A DNA stretch of 64,000 nt from Bacteroidetes bacterium HGW-Bacteroidetes-4 (lineage in GTDB: Bacteria > Bacteroidota > Bacteroidia > Bacteroidales > SZUA-534): the NCBI GenBank assembly GCA_002840905.1, contig PHDD01000007.1:1-64000 (forward strand), written 5' to 3'. The notes under the pieces are model-generated. The model saw only the letters and a program-made list of their open reading frames with translations. It was not told the DNA's origin and ran no database searches. A program made the translations under genes and the position numbers. Position 1 is the first letter of the stretch. Each line of letters starts with the position of its first letter. This document shows, piece by piece, positions 29,201 through 39,812 of this stretch.

Positions 29201-29465
29201 GAAGAAACTAATGGAAGAGCAAACCAAACAAAATAAAAAGGATGGGGGTACCGTGGAACGGAATGGTATAAACCTGGTTTCGATGAAGGTGGGCGACGAA
29301 AAGAAGAATGGTTTCGATAACGATAAACTGAAAGAAAAAATGAAAAAAACGATTATACGACAAAACTCATTTTTAAACTTATTGTTCGATCCCAGGCTTG
29401 TAAACTTTAGTACTGATCTTAATCGTGTTAAAAAAGAGGTGCCGAACACAACAGAAACAAATTAA
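26271..29465 (+). CDS. AsmA-family envelope protein
   Basis: A 1064-residue protein with one N-terminal membrane helix (about 7-27) and a long beta-rich periplasmic body of repeated strand motifs (LNFDG, VNLHMKEGNV, LKNLDYPTYKFDGNVMLNL). This is the architecture of AsmA-type bridge proteins that influence outer-membrane lipid and protein assembly. An acidic Pro/Glu linker (EPEPEPEP, about 699-706) and a lysine-rich C-terminus are visible. The cargo is unknown. It is followed after 34 bp by a DsbA-like gene on the same strand. Confidence 0.85.
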   Translation: MKKLLKIVMYFFVILFTFIVLLIVVAKLSEKKIAKLAVEKAGQVVNVPITISDVSFNLLRKFPFATIELNEVCLGAYHYPNPNDSSQTTIDTLAYIGRLFVSVKTRPLIRGEVDIVKVELVNTYATYTVDSLGATNFDFLMDTTAVAEEPETDTTPSAPLNVNLKELTLKNIVLNYNDASLKAKAQVTIPRLKMSARALGDAYSATVEGNIVANNCAFDGTNLHLMKETELRLDVDYRNDLATIHKLRLISDGFEFELNGTALVRDTIATDLVFNANKIDLAELIKYAPSEMLSEFGVKKVAGLINFDGTVKGNYIDSLLPQVSVNLHMKEGNVVTTEYPELKNLSFAGSLTNGLLATNKTTSVQFKNIHVETGSSSVDLAFTVVDIDHPAYDVSTKLKINVADFASFIPDSLLESINGVVLADLKTRGQLPDSITDDFTDYALMNSSASVSFQNFNVVMDSSLSVKNFGGQMIYTPGRFQVKNLHVNVPEYKVNLKNTGLDTYFKGSVNRLDKLALDVKRFHLETDSSSISASAYLKNLDYPTYKFDGNVMLNLAEVYTMLPDTLLNHLSGGITFSMKSAGTLNLDSIESQTPALAFENSSFALGFSNINVELPDELTRVNNFSGQVTLSDDTLRVNKLGGSAVGIDFLVDSTQVWNLYKAFIQERRDVELIVQTQLHLGTIDYAALLPLMGEAEEPEPEPEPKTISGKMNASAAALAQMRDSLATADSLKLLAAQKVEPADSTTGLLPDFQAMGLPHFLIRGSLLVDKVIYEKNILENISGLFRFSDSLYVIDQFKFTTCDGLINTSVMFDARNWAEPKADIKNVINKLDVNKLLVVNDNFVAYTGDTLITSDNLSGILTSEFHARAFVVGDSFPTSRMRVKGDFMLENGKVYDYPPLVELSESMKAFGGLRELAKMDFNTLKTSLFMLNDKIYIPQTNVVSNALDLSASAMQSMGEDYEYHITLHLGDVLTGKSKKLMEEQTKQNKKDGGTVERNGINLVSMKVGDEKKNGFDNDKLKEKMKKTIIRQNSFLNLLFDPRLVNFSTDLNRVKKEVPNTTETN

Positions 29466-29499
29466 TTCATTTCATTTAATGGTAATACGGTAATTCTGC

Positions 29500-30141
29500 A
29501 TGGGTAAAAAACGGGTATTTATAGTTGTATTTGGGCTTGTTTTAATAACAGCCGCTTTGTTTTATTGGTACAATAAACCAAAGGCTCCCGCGCTTTTTAA
29601 ACCAATAAGTGCCGGGGAGTACGATATTGTTTTTGGTTCAGCAAATGCCTCGGTTCAGGTGTTTGTCTTTTTCGATTACTTTTGCAGTCATTGCCGCAAG
29701 TTTTTTATCGATGAATACCCTAAGATTGAACAGGAGTTTATCAATACCAACCTACTTCAACTGGTGTTGAAACCAGTCTTCTTTTCGAATCAAACCCCTA
29801 TTGTTAAAGCGTATAAATCGGCTATTTGTCTTAATCAGTACGGTAAGTATCACGATATGCACCAATTGTTACTGGTAGAACCGGAAGCTGTTTTTTCTCC
29901 ATCGTTTAACGAATTGATTGAGGAATACATACAGCGGAATTCCATGTATGCTGAATGCATGTATGCTGGTGCTGTTGATCAGTACCTTGATGAAACCCGA
30001 AATTTATTTATTGCCAATCGTTTTAAAGGAACACCTACTTTTGTTATTAATGACAAAGTCTATAAAGGTTATCTTAGTTTTTCCCGATTTCAACAAATAA
30101 TTTACAACGAATATGGAAATATACCTCATGCCGATAAATAG
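29500..30141 (+). CDS. DsbA-like thiol:disulfide oxidoreductase
   Basis: A 213-residue protein with an N-terminal membrane anchor (about 6-24) and a thioredoxin-like domain with the redox pair Cys62/Cys65 in DYFCSHCRKFF. The cis-proline loop GTPTFVIN near 182 is intact. The domain faces the periplasm and would oxidise or isomerise disulfides. It is directly followed by a lipoprotein with eight cysteines, which is a plausible substrate (inference). Confidence 0.88.
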   Translation: MGKKRVFIVVFGLVLITAALFYWYNKPKAPALFKPISAGEYDIVFGSANASVQVFVFFDYFCSHCRKFFIDEYPKIEQEFINTNLLQLVLKPVFFSNQTPIVKAYKSAICLNQYGKYHDMHQLLLVEPEAVFSPSFNELIEEYIQRNSMYAECMYAGAVDQYLDETRNLFIANRFKGTPTFVINDKVYKGYLSFSRFQQIIYNEYGNIPHADK

Positions 30142-30166
30142 TTACATCAGGCTTAAGTTTTTTTTC

Positions 30167-30174
30167 TAATTTTG
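30167..30174 (+). promoter_or_regulatory. -7 element before the Cys-rich lipoprotein gene
   Basis: TAATTTTG matches TAnnTTTG, 45 bp before the start codon. No clear -33 TTG at the usual distance. Confidence 0.45.
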
Positions 30175-30218
30175 TAATAAGCTGTTTGCATTAATTAATC
30201 AATTAAATTCAAAATGAT

Positions 30219-30602
30219 ATGAAAAAACGATTTCATTTCTTACTTATGATTTTGATGGTAGTTGGCTTTACTTTTACGGCCTGTGAAACTACTGATGAAG
30301 ATTTGTGTTCAAGCGAATTAGGCAATGTAGGCCCCGATTATGGCTGTACCGTTCCGGTAATGCCTGAGATTTGTACCATCGATGGAGTTGACGATCATTG
30401 GGTTTTGAACGGAGTTGAATATTCCTGTCCCAATGGAGATTGTACCGTTATTCCCGAAGATTTGGTAAATGCTATTCGGTCTATGGAAGGTTGTTCCGGC
30501 AAAAAATCGATTGATTTTGCTGCAGTTAACCTGGCCCTGTCAGAGAAGGCAAAAGTCATTCTCGAAAAACTGCACGCTGAAGCCGTATTGTGTCTAAACT
30601 AA
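30219..30602 (+). CDS. Cysteine-rich lipoprotein of unknown function
   Basis: A 127-residue product. The signal peptide ends in the lipobox TFTAC, so Cys22 would be lipidated. Seven further cysteines (30, 43, 52, 70, 75, 92, 125) suggest a disulfide-stabilised secreted domain. No family is recognised. It lies 77 bp after the DsbA-like gene and is closed by a bidirectional terminator shared with the convergent TlpA-like gene. Confidence 0.7.
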   Translation: MKKRFHFLLMILMVVGFTFTACETTDEDLCSSELGNVGPDYGCTVPVMPEICTIDGVDDHWVLNGVEYSCPNGDCTVIPEDLVNAIRSMEGCSGKKSIDFAAVNLALSEKAKVILEKLHAEAVLCLN

Positions 30603-30612
30603 CGAATTACCC

Positions 30613-30655
30613 AAAAAAAAAGAGGCTGTCCCATTTGAGATAGCCTCTTTTGTTT
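30613..30655. terminator. Bidirectional terminator
   Basis: AGAGGCTGTC (30621-30630) pairs with GATAGCCTCT (30639-30648), flanked by A9 upstream and TTTTGTTT downstream, between two convergent genes. Confidence 0.9.
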
Positions 30656-30681
30656 ATGGACTTTTAATCCTAAAATTTCCT

Positions 30682-31203
30682 TCAGAACCCAAACAAACCT
30701 TTTTTCTGTTTGCGCAATTCTTTTTCCAAAGCGTCACCTCTAAGATTCATTGCTACAATAACACCATTGCCATCGATTAAAAAACTGGCCGGAATGCTTT
30801 TTATCTGGTATTCTTTTGAAACCGGGCTGAGCCATCCTTTTAAATCGCTAACATGGTAGGGCCATAGCATATTATCTTCTTCAATGGCAGCAGCCCATTT
30901 GTCGGCTTTCATATCCAACGACACGCTGAGAATGGTAAATCCTTCACCTTTTTTAAATTCAACATCTTTATACTTTGTATAGGCAGCAATCAAATTGGGG
31001 TTTTCTTTACGACAGGGCACACACCAACTGGCCCAAAAATCAATTAACACCATTTTGCCTTGCAGCGACGATAACTTGAATTCTTCTCCGCTAAGTGTGT
31101 TTTGAATAATTTCAGGAGCTTTGTCGCCCACTTTTAAATTCTGTGCCAGCAGGCTTCCCGAAAGAAGAACACTGAAGACCAGAAGTATCGTTTTTACTTT
31201 CAT
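30682..31203 (-). CDS. TlpA-like thiol-disulfide oxidoreductase
   Basis: A 173-residue exported thioredoxin-fold protein. The signal peptide ends SLLAQ; the redox pair is Cys61/Cys64 in FWASWCVPCRKENP, and IKSIPASFLIDGNG holds the cis-proline. The AhpC/TSA-type start VGDKAPEI is typical of TlpA/ResA proteins that reduce periplasmic thiols. I chose the ATG at 31203, which begins the signal peptide. Confidence 0.9.
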   Translation of the reverse strand: MKVKTILLVFSVLLSGSLLAQNLKVGDKAPEIIQNTLSGEEFKLSSLQGKMVLIDFWASWCVPCRKENPNLIAAYTKYKDVEFKKGEGFTILSVSLDMKADKWAAAIEEDNMLWPYHVSDLKGWLSPVSKEYQIKSIPASFLIDGNGVIVAMNLRGDALEKELRKQKKGLFGF

Positions 31204-31255
31204 GCTTGTAGGTTTTTTTTTTGATTTTGTGAATATAAGCATTTGTTTTTAAACG

Positions 31256-31276
31256 AAAAAAATGCCCACGGGGCTT
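31256..31276 (-). terminator. Terminator after ftsE
   Basis: On the minus strand GCCC-CGT-GGGC (31264-31274) is followed by a seven-base U-run. Short but well formed. Confidence 0.55.
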
Positions 31277-31295
31277 AACAAGTCAATAACGCTCG

Positions 31296-32039
31296 TTACA
31301 GCAGTTCTATTTCCTCGTCAGAGGCTTGTGGATTATCCTCATTAGGCATTGCAGCGGGCTGATTGTTGTATTCAATTAATTTGCTGTCTTTACATTCAAC
31401 TATCCGTGCGGGAAATTTATTCAATAAATTGTAATCGTGGGTGGCAAAAACCACAGCCTGTCCGTTGTTGCTTATCTCGAGTAACAGGCGCAGCAATCCT
31501 TCCGACGATTCCGGATCAAGATTCCCGGTAGGTTCATCGGCCAGAATCAAATCGGGATTGTTGAGCAGGGCCCGGGCAATAACCACGCGTTGTTGCTCAC
31601 CACCCGATAGTTCGTGTGGCATCTTATATTCTTTATAACCCAGGCCTACCTTTTCAAGAACTTCGGTTATCCGCTTGTGCATGTCGGCTTTCTTTTTCCA
31701 TCCGGTGGCTTTTAACACAAACAGCAGGTTTTCGTAAACCGAGCGATCGGTGAGCAATTGAAAATCCTGAAAAACAATGCCCAGATTACGTCGTAGGTAG
31801 GGAACCTGTCGGGTTTTTAGTTTCTTCAAATCATATCCGGCTATTGTCCCTTCGCCTCTGAGCAAGGGCAGTTCGGCGTAAAAGGTTTTTAACAGCGAAC
31901 TTTTTCCGCTGCCCGTGCGGCCAATCAGGTAAACAAATTCGCCCCGGCTTACTTCAAAATCTATATTGGTTAGCACCACATTGTCGGGATGCGCTATGGT
32001 GGCATTTTTTAAACGGATGATGATTTTTGAATCTGTCAT
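31296..32039 (-). CDS. ftsE: Cell-division ABC ATPase FtsE
   Basis: A 247-residue ABC ATPase. Walker A is GRTGSGKS (40-47), the signature LSGGEQQ (144-150) and Walker B LILADEP (164-170), followed by TGNLD. The overall pattern ([34 protein letters not shown]) is that of FtsE, which with FtsX controls peptidoglycan hydrolysis at the septum. No ftsX is adjacent; it must be elsewhere. A LolD-type lipoprotein exporter ATPase is the alternative. A -7 TACATTTG at 32067-32074 fits a promoter. Confidence 0.82.
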   Translation of the reverse strand: MTDSKIIIRLKNATIAHPDNVVLTNIDFEVSRGEFVYLIGRTGSGKSSLLKTFYAELPLLRGEGTIAGYDLKKLKTRQVPYLRRNLGIVFQDFQLLTDRSVYENLLFVLKATGWKKKADMHKRITEVLEKVGLGYKEYKMPHELSGGEQQRVVIARALLNNPDLILADEPTGNLDPESSEGLLRLLLEISNNGQAVVFATHDYNLLNKFPARIVECKDSKLIEYNNQPAAMPNEDNPQASDEEIELL

Positions 32040-32066
32040 AATTTTACGATGCATTGCTTAATCTGA

Positions 32067-32074
32067 CAAATGTA
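32067..32074 (-). promoter_or_regulatory. -7 element for ftsE
   Basis: TACATTTG on the minus strand, 27 bp before the start. The same octamer precedes dapF (49879-49886) and the gene at 56379-57515 (57529-57536). Confidence 0.5.
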
Positions 32075-32304
32075 AAAATATTGTTCTATTGTTCTATTGT
32101 TTTATTATTCAATTGTTAACTATTCATTGCTAATTGCTAATTGCTAATTGTTCATTGTTGGCTGCCGACTCTTGGCGTTGTTCAGTCATTGCTTTGCTTT
32201 CAAGGGCTTATCACAAAGCCTTTGTATGCATGAATATTTCGCAGCAGAACAAAAGACGAGCATTTTCCCTTAGGAAAAAAAGCTCGACCAAATATTATTT
32301 TTTG

Positions 32305-32376
32305 TAATATCTGTATGGAAAAAGCTTCGCCAATTTATTCGTCGGGTAATTTCTGTACGGAAAAAGCTTCACCAAT
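32305..32376. repeat. Two 30-bp direct repeats 42 bp apart
   Basis: Copies at 32305-32334 and 32347-32376 differ at only three positions and share GGAAAAAGCTTC. A third, more degenerate copy (GGAAAAAAAGCTCGACCAAAT) lies about 40 bp upstream. Confidence 0.8.
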
Positions 32377-32709
32377 CAAAAAAGGAACGTATATCGGTAT
32401 TAGAAAAGCATCATTTGCTGGTTTCTTGTTACTGGATCACAGAATCACTGGATAATCGACTATTAGATCGTAGAATTTAGAGGCTTGCCCGAAGGTCAGG
32501 CCTCTAAGCTCTAGAATCTGACCTCTAAATTCTATCCTCTATCATCTAAATTCTAAAAAACATACAATAAAACCCAAAATAATCGTTTCTAAAACTGTAT
32601 GGGGACTAACCAAAGTAATAAACAATGCTTTGTTGAAAACAAGCGCTTAATGGGCGTAAGCCCAAGCGTTTTCTTTGTTACCTTTACACGATTATAAAAA
32701 ATAAACAGA

Positions 32710-35700
32710 ATGACCTACAAGTTGAAGCGAATTAAACTTTTGATTCTTGTTCTAATGGTTTTTGCTGGAACACTTTCGGCTCAAAAAACCCTTTTGTTTA
32801 CCGACGAGGATTATACCTATAAATTGGGCGTTGAACTGTTTGAGAAAGAACACTATGCCCAGGCCATGGAACTGTTCGATAAGGTAATTGCCTATTACGG
32901 AAACGAACCTACCGATATTAAAGCCGATGCAGAATACTACCGGGCACTTTGTTCCATCGAACTGTTTAATAACGATGCCGAATACCTGATAGCCCGGTTT
33001 ATTGCCAACTATCCTGAAAGTCCGCGCACCCGGGTGGCTTATTTTGAGATGGCAATTTACAAATACCGCAAAGGCAACTACCAGGAGGCCCTTTTTTATT
33101 TCGATAAAGTATGGAAACAAAACCTGACCAAAGAGCAATTGTACGAATTCTATTTCAAGCGGGGCTATAGCTATTTTAAAACAGATAATTTAACTGCATC
33201 GGCAAAAATGTTTTATGAGCTTTTAAACAAGGACAGTAAATTTACGGCCCCGGCGCAGTATTTCTATGCCCATGTAGCTTATCTCGATAAAAACTACGAG
33301 ACCGCCCTTAACGGATTCACCAAACTGAACGACGATCCTACATTTGCACCTTTGGTTCCTTATTATTTAGTACAGATTTATTATCTGCAAGGCAAAAACG
33401 ATAAAGTGCTTGAGTTGGGAACCGAATTGCTGACCCAGACCGATACCAAACGCGAAGCGGAAATTGCCCGCCTGGTAGGCGAGGCTTTTTATGCCCGTAA
33501 AGAGTTTGAGCAGGCCTTGGAATACCTCGAAGTTTATAAAAACAAAGCCGATACCTATACCCGCGACGATATGTATCAGTTAGGGTATGCCTATTACATG
33601 ACACAAAACTACGAGCAGGCCATGGCCACCCTTTCAAACATTACCAATGTGGAAGATGGCCTGACCCAAAATGCCTTTTTTCACATGGCCGACTGTAACC
33701 TGAAACTCGATAGCAAAGAGCAGGCACGTATGGCTTTTGAAGCAGCTTCGAAACTCGATTTTAACAAAGAGGTAAAAGAAATATCCCTGCTCAATTACGC
33801 CAAACTATCGTACGAATTATCGTACTCACCTTTCAACGAAACCATCACAGCCTTTTACGATTACATTACTACCTATCCCAAGTCCATTCATCACGACGAG
33901 GCCTACAGTTACCTGGTTAAAGTATACCTGAGTTCACGAAATTATAAAGACGCCCTGGCATCATTAAATAAAATTAAGGTAAAATCGCCTGAGATGATGG
34001 CAGCGCATCAGCGGGTGGCTTTTTTTCGCGGTCTGGAGCTTTTCAACAACCTTCAGTTTTCAGGAGCATTGGCCGCTTTTGAATTATCGCTGGGCGAGCG
34101 CGCCTTCGACAAAAAAATGCACTCGCTGGCCATTTATTGGAAAGCTGAAGCCCTTTACCGCCTCGAGAGGTATCAGGAAGCAGCCGAAAGCTACAATCAG
34201 TTTTTGTTAACTCCTGGCGCTTATTTGCTCGACGAATACCACCAAACCTATTACAATATGGGTTATTGTTACTTTAAACTAAAGAATTACAAACAAGCCA
34301 TTTCCTGGTTTCGCAAATACACCGACAATGCCGCCAAAACCCAGGTACTCAAACGGGGCGATGCATTTATCCGCATAGCCGATAGTTATTTTGTTACCCG
34401 CCAGTACATCGACGCGGTTGAATACTACGATATGGCCGTAAAACTCGATACCTTTGATGTGGATTATGCCTTATTTCAAAAAGGTTTTTCGTTTGGTTTA
34501 CTCAAGCAATTCAATGCTAAAATAAATACCTTATCTACCTTGTTAACCAGGCAACCGGCTTCAACTTATGCAGCCGATGCCCTGTTCGAACGGGGGCGAA
34601 GTTATGTTGCCTTGGATTCGGCAAATAAGGCCATTGCCGATTTTAATCTTTTGGTTCAAAGCTACCCAAACAGCTCGTATGTAGTAAAAAGTTTACTGCA
34701 ACTTGGTCTCTTGTACTACGGTGCCGATAAACCCGACCTGGCACTCGAAAGTTATAAAAGAGTAGTAAGCCAATTTCAGGGAACAGCAGAAGCCAACGAT
34801 GCCTTGTTGGGAATTAAAAATATTTATGTCGATTTAAACCGGGTAAACGAATACGTTACTTTTGCTGAAGCATATGGAGGAGCAGGGAATATCAGTGTTA
34901 CCGAAAAAGATTCCTTAACTTACCTGGCCGCTGAAAAAATATACATGAGCGGAAAATGGGGAACCGCTAAAAACTTGTTTACAGATTACCTGGCCAATTA
35001 TGCCAACGGCCGTTTTGTGTTGAATGCACGGTATTACCGCGCCGATTGCTTTAACAGGGAGCAAAAGGACGATTCAGCTTTAATTGATTTTCAATTTGTG
35101 ATTGACCGGGCAAAAAATATTTTTACCGAACCATCCTTACTAAATGCAGCCCAATTGTATGAGCAAAAAAAAGCCGATTCAGTGGCTTATCGTTTATACA
35201 ATAAACTTGAAAACCAGGCCGAGGTAAAATCGAGCCTTTTGGTGGCCCGCAAAGGACAAATGCATACAGCCTTTAAGATGCAGGATTACACCAATGCCAT
35301 TGAAGCCTCACGCCGGGTTATTATGACCGATAAAGTTTCGGAAGAAGAAGTACGCGATGCCCGTTTGATTATGGGAAAATCGTTTAAAGCACAAAACTTA
35401 ATGGATCCTGCTATTACCGAATTCCGGATTCTGGCTCTCGACGTTAAAAGTCAGGAGGGAGCCGAAGGCAAATACCGGGTAGCTGAAATCCTTTACCAGC
35501 AAAACCGACTCGATGAAGCGGAAAAAACCATTATGGAATATATTTCGATGGGAACCCCACACCAGTATTGGTTGGCTAAAGCCTTTATTTTACTTTCCGA
35601 TATCTACATAAAAAAAGACGATGGTTTTATGGCTAAAGCCAATTTACAGAGTGTTATTGACAATTATAAAACCAACAACGATGGCATTATTGAGGAAGCC

Positions 35701-35790
35701 CGGGAAAAACTGTCTGTTATTGTTAATAAAGAAAATAAACAATTTATTGAGAAAGACAAAACCAACAATGGTTTGAACGACACCTACTAA
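32710..35790 (+). CDS. Large exported TPR protein
   Basis: A 1026-residue protein with a signal peptide (ending TLSAQ) followed by tetratricopeptide repeats along nearly its whole length; repeated A-x-Y-x-G/A and YxxALxxFxKV patterns are clear. It probably forms a periplasmic or outer-membrane-associated superhelical scaffold. The next gene, 55 bp downstream, is an outer-membrane barrel, and the two are probably co-transcribed and work together. The partner and function are unknown. Confidence 0.85.
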   Translation: MTYKLKRIKLLILVLMVFAGTLSAQKTLLFTDEDYTYKLGVELFEKEHYAQAMELFDKVIAYYGNEPTDIKADAEYYRALCSIELFNNDAEYLIARFIANYPESPRTRVAYFEMAIYKYRKGNYQEALFYFDKVWKQNLTKEQLYEFYFKRGYSYFKTDNLTASAKMFYELLNKDSKFTAPAQYFYAHVAYLDKNYETALNGFTKLNDDPTFAPLVPYYLVQIYYLQGKNDKVLELGTELLTQTDTKREAEIARLVGEAFYARKEFEQALEYLEVYKNKADTYTRDDMYQLGYAYYMTQNYEQAMATLSNITNVEDGLTQNAFFHMADCNLKLDSKEQARMAFEAASKLDFNKEVKEISLLNYAKLSYELSYSPFNETITAFYDYITTYPKSIHHDEAYSYLVKVYLSSRNYKDALASLNKIKVKSPEMMAAHQRVAFFRGLELFNNLQFSGALAAFELSLGERAFDKKMHSLAIYWKAEALYRLERYQEAAESYNQFLLTPGAYLLDEYHQTYYNMGYCYFKLKNYKQAISWFRKYTDNAAKTQVLKRGDAFIRIADSYFVTRQYIDAVEYYDMAVKLDTFDVDYALFQKGFSFGLLKQFNAKINTLSTLLTRQPASTYAADALFERGRSYVALDSANKAIADFNLLVQSYPNSSYVVKSLLQLGLLYYGADKPDLALESYKRVVSQFQGTAEANDALLGIKNIYVDLNRVNEYVTFAEAYGGAGNISVTEKDSLTYLAAEKIYMSGKWGTAKNLFTDYLANYANGRFVLNARYYRADCFNREQKDDSALIDFQFVIDRAKNIFTEPSLLNAAQLYEQKKADSVAYRLYNKLENQAEVKSSLLVARKGQMHTAFKMQDYTNAIEASRRVIMTDKVSEEEVRDARLIMGKSFKAQNLMDPAITEFRILALDVKSQEGAEGKYRVAEILYQQNRLDEAEKTIMEYISMGTPHQYWLAKAFILLSDIYIKKDDGFMAKANLQSVIDNYKTNNDGIIEEAREKLSVIVNKENKQFIEKDKTNNGLNDTY

Positions 35791-35845
35791 AAGCGAAAAA
35801 TAAAAGCAAATAATAAAAGTAACACACCAATAATAAATTGAATCG

Positions 35846-37519
35846 ATGAAGCGGCTAAGTACATACCTTATCATAAGTTTAGCACTGATTAAAACAATTC
35901 ATGCTCAGGAATCGATGAATCAGGAAGTAAGAGTGGTTAAACCATACGAACCGGTTATTAGCGATGCCTTTAAGATTAGCGAATTACCAAAAATTGTAGA
36001 TACCATAAAGGTTGATGCCCGGTTCGAATACGAAATAACACCAGTTCAACATGCTACCGGTTTTAAACCAACTCCTATTAAAGCAGCCCGTTTAATCAGC
36101 GAACCACTGTCGAAACTCTATTATGGCTATGCAAAAGCAGGTTTTGGTTCATATTTATCGCCCATGGCCGAAGTGTACCTGGGCAGCAAAAGGTCGGAGA
36201 ACTGGCGATGGAATGCTTCATTAAACTATCACTCATCGAACGGAAAAATTAAAAATAGTGCCGGCCAAAAAGTGTACGCGGGTATATCCGATGCCGGAGT
36301 TTCGTTTAGCGCAAGCCGTTTTTTTAAAAACAACACCACCATAAAAGCCGATGCCGCTTACGGAAACTACATAAACTATTATTATGGTTTCGACCCCGAC
36401 TGGTTGCAGCAAACCAACACCACAGCACCGCTCTTAAAAGATGATATTGAGCATCAGGTGATGAACATTGCCCGGTTGGGAGCTCGCTTTGAAACAAACC
36501 ACCTCGATTCGGCCCACGTAAATTACTATGTAGATGCCAACTGGCAAAGCACCATGGGACTTAACAACATGGGTGAGAATATACTGAATGTGAAATCGAG
36601 TTTCGATTACTTTTTTGAACGGGAATTTGTTGGTGCCGATATTGAATTAAAATACACAAACAACAGCGGACTAAGTGATTCAATCAATGCAGCGCTTTTC
36701 CGCTTCAGTCCCTGGGTGGGTGCATTTGGCAATAAATGGCGTATTGTTGCCGGAGTGCATACCGTGTTCGATCAGGCCACCGAAAACTATAAGTTTTACC
36801 CGCGTATCAGCATGCATTACAACATAATCGACTATTTTTTAATTCCTTATTTCGAACTCGATGGAAACTATGAGGAAAACAATTATTATCAGGTTTACAA
36901 AAAGAATCCGTTTATCAATCAAACCTTAAGTGTAAAACCGACCGACACCCGCTTAAACCTTACCTTTGGGTTCAGAGGAAACATAAGTTCCAAAGTAGCT
37001 TTTAATGCTAAGGTAAATTATGCTCAAATAAATAACATGTACTTTTTTGTGAACGATACCAATACCCTGTTGCGCAATAAATTTACCACCGTTGGTGATA
37101 CCTTAACCCGAATGCGACTATTGGGTGAGTTGTCGTATAAAACCAGTGAAAAGCTTTGGCTTTCGGTAAAAACAAACATTTACAAATACGAAATGGGTTC
37201 ACAAATGAAACCCTGGCATTTGCCAACTTTCGATTTAAGTATAAATGCACGTTACCGCATACAAGACAAAATAACCCTCGATGTAAATGTGTTTGGTATA
37301 GGTTCGCGTTATGCCCGCAGTTTTGATGAAAACAACCAGTTAGTGGCAAAAGAACTGCAAGGAATTGTCGATTTAAATATAAGTGTGGAATACCGCTTGA
37401 CCAAAATTTTATCAGCATTTGCATATTTTAACAACATTAGTTCGGTAAAATATTATCCCTGGCACAATTATCCCTCACAACGCTTTAATGTGATGCTTGG
37501 AGCTACCTATTCGTTTTAA
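35846..37519 (+). CDS. Outer-membrane beta-barrel protein, TonB-receptor-like
   Basis: A 557-residue exported protein. The signal peptide ends KTIHAQ. A short conserved N-terminal segment, VRVVKPYEPVISDAFKISEL, precedes a series of alternating-aromatic beta strands and a C-terminus ending in Phe (RFNVMLGATYSF), as expected for a barrel. No plug domain is visible, so it is not a standard TonB-dependent receptor. Linked to the upstream TPR protein. Function unknown. Confidence 0.75.
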   Translation: MKRLSTYLIISLALIKTIHAQESMNQEVRVVKPYEPVISDAFKISELPKIVDTIKVDARFEYEITPVQHATGFKPTPIKAARLISEPLSKLYYGYAKAGFGSYLSPMAEVYLGSKRSENWRWNASLNYHSSNGKIKNSAGQKVYAGISDAGVSFSASRFFKNNTTIKADAAYGNYINYYYGFDPDWLQQTNTTAPLLKDDIEHQVMNIARLGARFETNHLDSAHVNYYVDANWQSTMGLNNMGENILNVKSSFDYFFEREFVGADIELKYTNNSGLSDSINAALFRFSPWVGAFGNKWRIVAGVHTVFDQATENYKFYPRISMHYNIIDYFLIPYFELDGNYEENNYYQVYKKNPFINQTLSVKPTDTRLNLTFGFRGNISSKVAFNAKVNYAQINNMYFFVNDTNTLLRNKFTTVGDTLTRMRLLGELSYKTSEKLWLSVKTNIYKYEMGSQMKPWHLPTFDLSINARYRIQDKITLDVNVFGIGSRYARSFDENNQLVAKELQGIVDLNISVEYRLTKILSAFAYFNNISSVKYYPWHNYPSQRFNVMLGATYSF

Positions 37520-37708
37520 TAATGCATTGTTCCCTGTTGGGATAAAAGCAAAAAGTACATTTGCTTTGGGGCATTTTTGTTTCAATAATTATTTTGAATC
37601 CATTCGTAAATAAAACCTGCGTTGCAACAGGAAAAATATTGTTCAAATCTTGTTAAAAACTACCTGAAATTAAGCCACTATAAAGGCAATTAAAAGCCGC
37701 TAAAACAC

Positions 37709-37716
37709 TATATTTG
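37709..37716 (+). promoter_or_regulatory. -7 element for gyrB
   Basis: TATATTTG matches TAnnTTTG, about 73 bp before the gyrB start. No clear -33. Confidence 0.5.
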
Positions 37717-37783
37717 GTTGTTTGTACCGGAACCATCAGTTATGGCGTAAACAATTAAAAATGAATTTATTATATTAAAATAA

Positions 37784-39751
<1,968 letters not shown>

Positions 39752-39775
39752 TAATAGTAGGTAATTACAAATTAA

Positions 39776-39812
39776 TAAAAGGGTTATCCGTTATGGAAAC
39801 CCTTTTTTTTTA
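39776..39812 (+). terminator. Terminator after gyrB
   Basis: GGGTTATCC (39781-39789) pairs with GGAAACCC (39795-39802, one bulge) and is followed by a run of nine T. Confidence 0.85.

Larger units (their letters stand above)
32040..32709. other. 670-bp repeat-rich intergenic region
   Basis: No gene is seen. From left to right: the ftsE promoter; simple repeats TTGTTCTA and ATTGCTA (about 32080-32160); three related copies of a GGAAAAAGCTTCRCCAAT-like element (about 32273-32297, 32305-32334, 32347-32376); a TTAGAGGC...GCCTCTAA inverted repeat near 32477-32508; and a hairpin CGCT..TGGGC-GTAA-GCCCA-AGCG (32644-32668). A weak -7 TACCTTTA (32679-32686) precedes the TPR gene. Confidence 0.75.

Noticed and set aside
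32080-32376. Repeats upstream of the TPR gene considered as a CRISPR array
   Set aside because: Units are too few and too degenerate, spacers are not unique sequences of regular length, and no cas gene is present.
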